From Actinomycetota bacterium (GTDB taxonomy: Bacteria; Actinomycetota; Acidimicrobiia; Acidimicrobiales; Ilumatobacteraceae), in contig SXYT01000033.1 in NCBI GenBank assembly GCA_005788205.1, positions 1 to 8,520 on the forward strand: DNA of 8,520 nt, written 5' to 3'. Of this stretch, positions 1 through 4,565 are shown in pieces. How positions within the stretch are numbered: position 1 is the first letter of the stretch; each line of letters begins with the position of its first letter. The position numbers and the translations under genes are program-made. Under the pieces are notes generated by a model. That model did no database searches, was not told the DNA's origin, and saw nothing but the letters and a program-made list of their open reading frames with translations.

Positions 1-1
1 C

Positions 2-166
2 ACGACCGACGGCAAGCCCGCCACTCTCGCGGTGGGCATCAACGTGGGTGAGTGGAAGAAAGAGTCCTCGTTGACGGTGTGGCTGATCGTGCTGCCGATC
101 GTGGCGGCTGTCGCGGGGGCGTTGGTGCTGCCCGCCACCCGTCGCCGGCGACGAGCGGCCGACTGA
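2..166 (+). CDS. C-terminal end of a membrane-anchored protein, 5' truncated by the window edge
   Basis: The frame is open from the first bases to a TGA at 164-166, giving the last 54 residues of a protein. What remains is a short polar stretch, then a hydrophobic helix at about residues 24-44 of the fragment (starting LTVWLIVLPIV), then RRRRR and a short tail. One C-terminal membrane helix followed by an arginine cluster is a normal stop-transfer anchor, which would put the bulk of the protein outside the membrane and the tail in the cytoplasm. No LPXTG sortase site precedes the helix. The family cannot be named from this fragment. Its stop codon is directly followed, with no spare base, by the stop codon of the opposing sulfatase gene. 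The ATG-started 52-252 frame on this strand is out of phase with it and is not a gene. Confidence 0.6.
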   Translation, partial: TTDGKPATLAVGINVGEWKKESSLTVWLIVLPIVAAVAGALVLPATRRRRRAAD

Positions 167-2395
167 CTACTGCTTGCCCATCTCCGAGCCGTGGTGGACC
201 TTCGCGTCCGGGCCGACCTCCGGCGACAGCAGTTCCACGTCGATCCACTTGATCGCGCCGGTGAACCGGAACGGCGAGCTGTAGGACGGTGACACGGGGG
301 CGCCGTGGTCGCAGCCCACGTCCATCCCGTTGAACGGCATCCACCCGCGGATCATGCGGGGCACCTCCACGCGGCCGACCTCCCTGCCGTCGAGCGAGAG
401 CCTGCCCTCTCCGCCGGTGCGGGTGGTCTTCGTGAACTCCCACACCAGCACGTGGTCGCCCGGCGTGAGGTCCGCATCGGCGCGGATCTCGTGGGGTTCC
501 ATCGGGAAGTGGTAGCGGAAGCAGACCTGGCCGTCCTGCAGGAACATCGAGTAACCGGCCCAGATGTCGCCGTCCTTGATGAGCACGCCCTCGCAGCCGC
601 CTGCGGGCACCGTGAAGTGCGCGGAGATGCGGTGGCTGGTGTTCATCAACTGCGGTGCGTTGTCTGAGGGCACGCGCTCCAGACCCGGCCACAGACGGAA
701 CGAGCGCTTGGGCGGGCGCTTGTTGATGGCGCCGATGCCGTCGGACATCGGGAGCACCTTGTACTTGGCCGCCTCCTCCCACCAGGTCTCCACTAACTCG
801 TCGACCTTCGCCGGCATCGCGGCGGCGAGGTCGTTCGACTCCGAGAAGTCGTTGTTCAGGTCGTACAGCTCCCACACGTCCTCGCTGAGCGGGGTGCGGA
901 ACTTGTGGCGCGTGACAGCCTTCCACCCGTCCACCACGATGCCGCGGTGGCCGATCATCTCGAAGTGCTGCACCTTCTTGCGGGTCGGCTGCGACGGGTC
1001 GCGCAGCGCGTAGGCCATCGACGTGCCGTGCATGGGCATCTGCGGGATGCCGTTCACAGACCCGGGCATCTGCGCGCCGATCAGCTCCAGCAACGTGGGT
1101 GCAATGTCGCTCACGTGGTGGAACTGCGTGCGCACGCCGCCCGCGAGCGACGTGTCCAGCCCCGCAGGCCAGTGGATGACGAACGGGTCGCGCACGCCGC
1201 CGCCGTGGGTGTTCTGCTTGTAGAACTTGCACGGCGTGTTGCCGGCCATGGCCCAGCCGAGCGGGTAGTTGTTGAACCACTGGGTCTCGCCGATCTCGTC
1301 GATGATCGCCCGCGTCTCGCCGATGGACATGTCGACGCGCTCGAAGTAGCGGCCCTGGTTCATGGTGCCGTCAAGGCCGCCCTCCTGGCTGGCGCCGTTG
1401 TCGCTCATCACGATGAACACCGTGTTCTCGAACTGGCCGGTGCGCTCGAGCGTGGACACGAACCGCCCGATGGCCTCGTCCGTGTGCGTGATCATCGCCG
1501 CGAACGCGGCCTGGTAGCGCACGTGCACGTACTTCTCGTCCTCGCTCAGCTCGTCCCACGCGCGCACGCCCGGGTTGCGCGGGGGGAGCACGGTGGACTC
1601 CGGCACGATCCCCATCGCCTTCTGGCGGGTGATGCGCTCCTCGCGCGTCACGTCCCAGCCCTTCTCGAACACGGGGATGTACTCGGCAATGCGCTCCTTC
1701 GTGACGTGGTGCGGCGAGTGGCCGGCACCGAACGCCATGTAGAGGAAGAAGGGCTTCTCGGGTGCCAGGCTCTTCTGTGCCGACACCCAGGACGACGCGT
1801 GGTCAACGATGTCGTCGGTGAGGTGGTAGCCCTCGTGGTCCGGGCGCTGCACGTGGCGGTTGTCCTCGGTGAGGAACGGGTCCCACTGGTTCATCGCGCC
1901 GTCCATGAACCCGTAGTAGCGGTCGAATCCGCGCTGGGTCGGCCAGTGGTCGTACGGGCCGGCGGGTCCGATGTGGTGCATGGGGGTCAGGTGCCACTTG
2001 CCGACGGCGTAGTTGTTGAACCCGAACGGGCGCAGCACCTCGGGGAGCGTCGCGGTCTCCTTGGAGACCTTGCCGCGGTAGCCGTCGAAGCCGTAGTCGT
2101 AGTTCGCGAGCGACCCCATGCCCACTGCGTGGTGGTTGCGGCCCGTCAGCAGCGAGGCGCGGGTGGGGGAGCACAGGCTGGTGGTGTGGAAGTTGGTGAA
2201 TCGCAGCCCGCCGGCCGCCAGTCTGTCGATGTTCGGGGTGCGGATCTCGCTGCCGTAGCACCCGAAGTCGGCGAAGCCGGTGTCGTCGAACACCACCAGG
2301 ACGATGTTCGGGGTGCCCGCCGGGGCCGCGGCCTCGGGCGGGTAGACCGGCGTGTTCTCGCTCATGGTCGCGCCGGGTCGGATCTTCTCTGCCAT
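167..2395 (-). CDS. Type I (formylglycine-dependent) arylsulfatase, cytosolic, with C-terminal beta-sandwich domain
   Basis: This 742-aa alkaline-phosphatase-superfamily sulfatase hydrolyses sulfate esters. The order of motifs is complete: NIVLVVFDDTG with the metal-binding Asp37-Asp38; CSPTRASLLTGR, where Cys75 fits the CxPxR signature and would be oxidised to formylglycine, with Arg79; GKWH (Lys133, His135); GAGHSPHH around His226; SDNG with Asp332 and Asn333 as metal ligands; and KQNTHGGGVRDPF (Lys393, His397). Residues about 575-725 form a separate Trp/Gly-rich region that looks like the beta-sandwich at the end of actinobacterial sulfatases such as mycobacterial AtsD (about 787 aa). No signal peptide is visible, so a cytosolic enzyme acting on imported substrate is likely. 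The ATG at 2395 is preferred over the ATG 10 codons inside, because GAGGGG lies 7 bases before the first and nothing similar precedes the second. No formylglycine-generating enzyme gene is in the window. The natural substrate cannot be read from sequence. Confidence 0.95.
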   Translation of the reverse strand: MAEKIRPGATMSENTPVYPPEAAAPAGTPNIVLVVFDDTGFADFGCYGSEIRTPNIDRLAAGGLRFTNFHTTSLCSPTRASLLTGRNHHAVGMGSLANYDYGFDGYRGKVSKETATLPEVLRPFGFNNYAVGKWHLTPMHHIGPAGPYDHWPTQRGFDRYYGFMDGAMNQWDPFLTEDNRHVQRPDHEGYHLTDDIVDHASSWVSAQKSLAPEKPFFLYMAFGAGHSPHHVTKERIAEYIPVFEKGWDVTREERITRQKAMGIVPESTVLPPRNPGVRAWDELSEDEKYVHVRYQAAFAAMITHTDEAIGRFVSTLERTGQFENTVFIVMSDNGASQEGGLDGTMNQGRYFERVDMSIGETRAIIDEIGETQWFNNYPLGWAMAGNTPCKFYKQNTHGGGVRDPFVIHWPAGLDTSLAGGVRTQFHHVSDIAPTLLELIGAQMPGSVNGIPQMPMHGTSMAYALRDPSQPTRKKVQHFEMIGHRGIVVDGWKAVTRHKFRTPLSEDVWELYDLNNDFSESNDLAAAMPAKVDELVETWWEEAAKYKVLPMSDGIGAINKRPPKRSFRLWPGLERVPSDNAPQLMNTSHRISAHFTVPAGGCEGVLIKDGDIWAGYSMFLQDGQVCFRYHFPMEPHEIRADADLTPGDHVLVWEFTKTTRTGGEGRLSLDGREVGRVEVPRMIRGWMPFNGMDVGCDHGAPVSPSYSSPFRFTGAIKWIDVELLSPEVGPDAKVHHGSEMGKQ

Positions 2396-2402
2396 GTCGT
2401 GT

Positions 2403-2408
2403 CCCCTC
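2403..2408 (-). promoter_or_regulatory. Ribosome binding site of the sulfatase gene
   Basis: GAGGGG on the minus strand with a 7-base spacer to the ATG at 2395. It decides the start in favour of this ATG over the internal Met11. Confidence 0.7.
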
Positions 2409-2470
2409 GTTCAGTCCTGCAACTGAGTGCCCCTGCGCCACGGAAAGTGACCGCAACAGCGCAGGAGCCG

Positions 2471-2500
2471 ACAGTAGCAACGCCCCCCGAACCATGACAC
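2471..2500 (-). promoter_or_regulatory. Candidate sulfatase promoter (-35 GTGTCA, -10 TACTGT)
   Basis: Reading leftward, GTGTCA (2500-2495; 4 of 6 match TTGACA) is followed after 18 bases by TACTGT (2476-2471), which fits the actinobacterial TANNNT -10 pattern. Transcription would start near 2464, leaving a leader of about 70 bases. The -35 box sits inside the left arm of the 15-bp inverted repeat (2490-2504), so a protein bound there would block the promoter. This is pattern matching only; other weak boxes exist in the region. Confidence 0.3.
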
Positions 2501-2593
2501 ACCCAGGTGAGAGAATGGACTTGGAGGGAGATTTCTCTGCCCCCGCACCCGGGTCTTTCGTGTCCCCACACCCCGTAGGGGTGTGTCATGGTT
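2490..2593. repeat. Perfect 15-bp inverted repeat, arms 74 bp apart
   Basis: AACCATGACACACCC at 2490-2504 recurs exactly inverted at 2579-2593 (GGGTGTGTCATGGTT). A third copy of the core CACACCC lies at 2567-2573 and builds a tighter palindrome with the right arm. No target-site duplication is visible outside the arms and the 74 bases between them encode nothing convincing, so a paired operator site for a looping regulator is favoured over a small transposon remnant. Both readings remain open. Confidence 0.6.
2567..2585. repeat. Palindrome CACACCCC-GTA-GGGGTGTG
   Basis: A perfect 8-bp inverted repeat with a 3-base centre. Its right half overlaps the right arm of the longer 15-bp repeat. As DNA it is a good-looking operator for a dimeric regulator; as RNA it would form a stable GC-rich hairpin. 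It lies between the two divergent transcription units, about 170 bases from the sulfatase start and 126 bases before the leader ORF. No T-run follows in either direction, so it is not an obvious terminator. Confidence 0.55.
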
Positions 2594-2617
2594 GTTTGGG
2601 TAGAGAAGTCGCAAAGG

Positions 2618-2635
2618 TCGTTGCAATTCGTTGCA
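2618..2635. repeat. TCGTTGCA tandem sites with embedded TGCAA-TTCG-TTGCA palindrome
   Basis: TCGTTGCA occurs at 2618-2625 and again at 2628-2635, a period of 10 bases, so both copies face the same side of the helix. The sequence also reads as an inverted repeat, TGCAA (2622-2626), TTCG, TTGCA (2631-2635). It lies upstream of the leader ORF. It is a plausible regulator-binding site, or in RNA a small UUCG-loop hairpin. The regulator is unknown. Confidence 0.35.
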
Positions 2636-2699
2636 TCACCTGCCACACTCAGTGTCCCCCTGGTGGGACTCGGTCGCTGTCGGCGGCCCCTATTGCGTG

Positions 2700-2705
2700 A
2701 AGGAG
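2700..2705 (+). promoter_or_regulatory. Ribosome binding site of the 13-codon leader ORF
   Basis: AAGGAG with a 5-base spacer to the ATG at 2711. It is as strong as the site of the downstream gene and is the main reason to believe the tiny ORF is translated. Confidence 0.55.
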
Positions 2706-2710
2706 AGCAG

Positions 2711-2752
2711 ATGCCCGAGACACGGCAAGACCAACTTCGATCCGCGATCTGA
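2711..2752 (+). CDS. Putative 13-aa leader peptide
   Basis: ATG to TGA encodes MPETRQDQLRSAI. The AAGGAG site 5 bases upstream is strong, the stop codon (2750-2752) is immediately followed by an 8-bp hairpin, and the next real gene starts 88 bases later. This is the geometry of a translated leader that controls a downstream operon: a ribosome finishing at the TGA would cover the 5' arm of the hairpin. The peptide has two Arg and two Gln codons but no run of one amino acid, so the sensed signal, if any, is not obvious. It has no transmembrane stretch or recognised domain. It may be a chance ORF behind a good ribosome site, and expression is unproven. Confidence 0.4.
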   Translation: MPETRQDQLRSAI

Positions 2753-2776
2753 CCCGGCGACTTTCGTTTCGCCGGG
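2753..2776 (+). promoter_or_regulatory. Hairpin directly after the leader stop (attenuator-like)
   Basis: CCCGGCGA (2753-2760) pairs perfectly with TCGCCGGG (2769-2776) around the loop CTTTCGTT. It begins at the base after the leader TGA and ends 64 bases before the 144-aa gene. The following sequence has no continuous T-run (first Ts at 2789-2790), so simple intrinsic termination is uncertain. It could also be a terminator without U-tract, a Rho-related pause site, or a switch in mRNA folding. Confidence 0.5.
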
Positions 2777-2827
2777 CTGAGGTCCGGATTGTTCTTGATC
2801 ACAACACAACTGCCGTACATCTCACAC

Positions 2828-2833
2828 AAGGAG
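2828..2833 (+). promoter_or_regulatory. Ribosome binding site of the 144-aa gene
   Basis: AAGGAG with a 7-base spacer to the ATG at 2841. It fixes the start of this reading frame. Confidence 0.75.
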
Positions 2834-2840
2834 CATCTGC

Positions 2841-3275
2841 ATGTCCCGTCCCATCCACAACCCCTCGGGTGACCCGTCCCAGCACGGGTACTCGTTCGAC
2901 TCCGTCGCCGACTCGCTCGACGCACTGGAGTACCGCATCCGCCACGCCGAACCGGTCGTGCGCGACTTCAACCGCCAGCTCACCGACCTCATCGGCCAGT
3001 GCCCGAACACGGCCTGCGGCAACTGGGTCACGCTGGACGACCAGCTGAACGTCACCGTGCACGTCGACTTCGCCGACATGTTGCGCCTCGCCACCGCGTT
3101 CCAGCGCATCGGCCGTGAGCTCGACTTCGCCGAGCTGCGCCGCATGCTGCCGTCCCGCAAGGAGTCGGCCACCTACGTGTACGGCGACCTCTTCTCCGAG
3201 GAGGCGTCGCACCCGGCGCACCTGCCGACCGGCGCACAGGCCACCGGCATCAACCAGCAGAAGGGGGACAAGTGA
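2841..3275 (+). CDS. Hypothetical protein, 144 aa, first gene of a two-gene operon
   Basis: The family is not recognised. The protein is acidic to neutral and soluble, with no signal peptide or membrane helix. Residues about 20-50 look helical and rich in charged residues (DSLDALEYRIRHAEPVVRDF). Next comes a CPNTAC pair (Cys54, Cys59), then a beta-like stretch (GNWVTLDDQLNVTVHVDF, about 60-77), a second helical region to about residue 103 containing LRRMLPS, and a loose Pro/Gly-rich tail. Two cysteines alone do not make a classical zinc site. The AAGGAG ribosome site sets the start. Its TGA (3273-3275) shares one base with the ATG of the next gene, so the two products are probably made together and may interact. 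Codon use is like that of the neighbours, which supports a real gene. Confidence 0.85.
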   Translation: MSRPIHNPSGDPSQHGYSFDSVADSLDALEYRIRHAEPVVRDFNRQLTDLIGQCPNTACGNWVTLDDQLNVTVHVDFADMLRLATAFQRIGRELDFAELRRMLPSRKESATYVYGDLFSEEASHPAHLPTGAQATGINQQKGDK

Positions 3276-4504
3276 TGGAACCGACCACGCCGCACCCCGC
3301 TTCCACCGGCTGGACCCTGCGTCTCACCACGCTGGAACTCACCCGCATCTTCGACATGTCGCGTGCCATCAACCCGGGGGATGACTCCGAGGAGCACGTG
3401 ACCGTCGGTCTCGTCGGGCCCGCCACTCGCCGCTGGGTCATCGAGGGCGCCTTCACCCTCGGCTGGATCGAGACGGCCGGCGGCCAGACCGACCCCGAGG
3501 AGGCAGTCGCCATCCCGCGGTTCGTGCTGCGCTCGGCGCTCGCGATGGCAGAAGAGATGGGCGAGGTGTTCCTGTACCAGCAGGAGACCCTCGGCACCTT
3601 CGCGCTCTACTCGGGTGACGAGTGGCTGTTCGCGGACGGGTTCGCCTCGGCCCCGTTCGAGCCCTCGGTGGACACAGAGTTCGACCCGGGCAGCGGCACG
3701 TGGGTGTCCGCCACGCTGCCCGTCATCTCCGCACGCCGCATGACCACCTCGTACGAGAACAACATCCACATGATCGAGCCCGACGGTCGTCTGCAGCCGT
3801 ACATGACGCTCGCGGTCGGCAAGCCGGCCGGGCGCCTGCGCTGGACGTCTGCATGGGACCGCTGGGACATGCCAACGGTCTCCGGCGAGACCACCGCGGA
3901 CACGAAGGGCCAGGGGATGATCGCACTGTGGCCGGTCGGCATGCTGCGCATGATCGGGCACATCCCGCAGCGCGGCGACGTGACGGTCTCGTGGGATGAC
4001 TCCACGGAGCCGTACGTGTGGGTCACCGGCGACGACTGGGGCATCCGCTGCGTGGTGGGCGAGGAGATGTCGCACCGCTACGTCGCACCGCTCAGCAGTG
4101 CCCTCTCGGAGGCACAGTTCGAGCTGGACGACTATGAGGGGCCGCTGCCGAACCCGCTCGTCTACTCCCGCGGCACCATGAGGCTCACGGTCAACACCAT
4201 CAACCAGGGCGACGGCGACTACTTCAGGTTCGCAACCTGCGTGGCGTCCGACGTGCCCCAGGGCCGCACGGTGCAGCGCGAGCTGAACGCACTGAACGAC
4301 AAGTTCCTCGGCGCCAAGGTGCTGCTGTCGGGGGGCAACGTGTTCCTCGTGGTCGACATCCCGGCCACGCCGGACGAGTCACTCATCACCGCTGCGCTCG
4401 AGACGGTCGACACGTACCGCAAGCGCTGCGAGGGTTTCGACGCGATCCTGCCGCTGTTCGAGGACGTCGAGGACGACGCCGCACCGGACACCCGGCACGA
4501 CTGA
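3275..4504 (+). CDS. Possible sliding-clamp-like / YbjN-domain fusion protein, 409 aa
   Basis: Function is unknown. Three regions can be seen. Residues about 13-122 (WTLRLTTLELTRIFDMSRAI to GEVFLYQQETLG) and about 150-262 (YMTLAVGKPAGRLRWTS, then MIALWPVGMLRMIGHIP, then GDVTVSWDDS) each show the strand-strand-helix-GDV-strand order of DnaN beta-clamp domains. Residues about 298-397 (RGTMRLTVNTIN, then LNALNDKFLGAKVLLSGGNV, FLVVDIP and a final helix) resemble the YbjN / type III secretion chaperone-like fold. A clamp has three repeats; here the third place would be taken by the YbjN-like domain. These are fold impressions, not database hits. The ATG at 3275 is chosen over the GTG at 3272 because an AAGGGGG site lies 7 bases before it. 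The overlap with the upstream stop (TGATG) indicates translational coupling. No membrane segment is present and the C-terminus is strongly acidic. Confidence 0.85.
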   Translation: MEPTTPHPASTGWTLRLTTLELTRIFDMSRAINPGDDSEEHVTVGLVGPATRRWVIEGAFTLGWIETAGGQTDPEEAVAIPRFVLRSALAMAEEMGEVFLYQQETLGTFALYSGDEWLFADGFASAPFEPSVDTEFDPGSGTWVSATLPVISARRMTTSYENNIHMIEPDGRLQPYMTLAVGKPAGRLRWTSAWDRWDMPTVSGETTADTKGQGMIALWPVGMLRMIGHIPQRGDVTVSWDDSTEPYVWVTGDDWGIRCVVGEEMSHRYVAPLSSALSEAQFELDDYEGPLPNPLVYSRGTMRLTVNTINQGDGDYFRFATCVASDVPQGRTVQRELNALNDKFLGAKVLLSGGNVFLVVDIPATPDESLITAALETVDTYRKRCEGFDAILPLFEDVEDDAAPDTRHD

Positions 4505-4527
4505 GGCCCGGCCCGGCGCGTGTGGCC

Positions 4528-4561
4528 GTTCCCCCGTGGCGTAGCCTCGCCACGGGGGAAC
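4528..4561 (+). promoter_or_regulatory. Perfect 14-bp stem-loop covering the thiolase ribosome site
   Basis: GTTCCCCCGTGGCG (4528-4541) pairs base for base with CGCCACGGGGGAAC (4548-4561) around the loop TAGCCT. It starts 23 bases after the stop of the 409-aa gene and ends 4 bases before the thiolase ATG. The 3' arm contains GGGGGA, the only ribosome-site-like sequence for the thiolase, so in a read-through transcript that site would be closed. No T-run follows, but strong GC stems without a T-run are common transcription ends in actinobacteria, so it may also stop transcripts of the upstream operon. Confidence 0.7.
4542..4547 (+). promoter_or_regulatory. Candidate -10 box TAGCCT in the hairpin loop
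   Basis: TAGCCT fits the actinobacterial TANNNT -10 pattern. A start about 7 bases downstream (near 4554) would give a 12-base leader that begins inside the 3' arm, leaving GGGGGA free with 7 bases to the ATG. The identical hexamer lies just before the inositol-phosphate synthase start, which supports the reading. No good -35 box was found. Confidence 0.4.
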
Positions 4562-4565
4562 AACC

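Larger units (their letters stand above)
2396..2840. other. Divergent 445-base intergenic region rich in regulatory-looking structure
   Basis: No full-size gene is supported here. From left to right it holds the sulfatase ribosome site; a short inverted repeat TCAGT/ACTGA (2411-2415/2422-2426); a 7-bp inverted repeat CCTGCGC/GCGCAGG (2432-2438/2459-2465) that would fold in the sulfatase leader; the candidate sulfatase promoter; the 15-bp inverted repeat and its inner palindrome; the TCGTTGCA sites; the leader ORF; its hairpin; and the ribosome site of the 144-aa gene. Long open frames crossing it on either strand lack ribosome sites and are out of phase with the real genes. No convincing -35/-10 pair was found for the rightward operon. 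Confidence 0.6.
2707..2840 (+). other. Long-range complementarity joining the two translation starts
   Basis: GCAGATGC at 2707-2714 contains the leader ATG. GCATCTGC at 2833-2840 fills the gap between the AAGGAG site and the ATG of the 144-aa gene. The two are perfect 8-bp reverse complements, enclosing the leader and its hairpin. If paired in the mRNA, both starts would be blocked, and a ribosome on the leader would open the pairing. An 8-bp match somewhere in 130 bases is not rare by chance; its exact placement on both starts is what is notable. Confidence 0.3.

Noticed and set aside
131..166. LPATR near the C-terminus of the left fragment as a sortase signal
   Set aside because: It lies after the membrane helix and lacks the Gly of LPXTG; a true sorting signal precedes the helix.
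39..1280. 413-aa minus-strand open frame overlapping the sulfatase C-terminal half
   Set aside because: It is in a different frame from the sulfatase, is extremely Arg-rich and has no domain; the sulfatase frame explains the region.
905..2497. 530-aa open frame on the plus strand opposite the sulfatase
   Set aside because: It is antisense to a gene with complete catalytic motifs, is full of Arg/Val/His/Ala repeats typical of GC-rich shadow frames and has no recognisable domain.
2490..2593. MITE (small non-autonomous transposon) with 15-bp terminal inverted repeats
   Set aside because: No target-site duplication, no second copy in the window and a third internal core copy make a regulator site more likely. 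Not excluded; a genome search would settle it.
2494..2700. 68-aa plus-strand open frame in the intergenic region
   Set aside because: The ATG lies within the 15-bp inverted repeat with no ribosome site before it, and the peptide has no protein-like features. It ends at a TGA overlapping the leader ribosome site, which could be coincidence.
2753..2776. Classical intrinsic terminator after the leader ORF
   Set aside because: The stem is good but no T-run follows; it is kept as an attenuator-like hairpin instead.
2362..2925. 187-aa minus-strand open frame across the divergent intergenic region
   Set aside because: It starts inside the 144-aa gene, is out of frame with the sulfatase and overlaps its start, and has no ribosome site or known domain.
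3173..4075. 300-aa minus-strand open frame opposite the two-gene operon
   Set aside because: The plus-strand genes have ribosome sites, a coupled stop/start and protein-like composition; the antisense frame has none of these.
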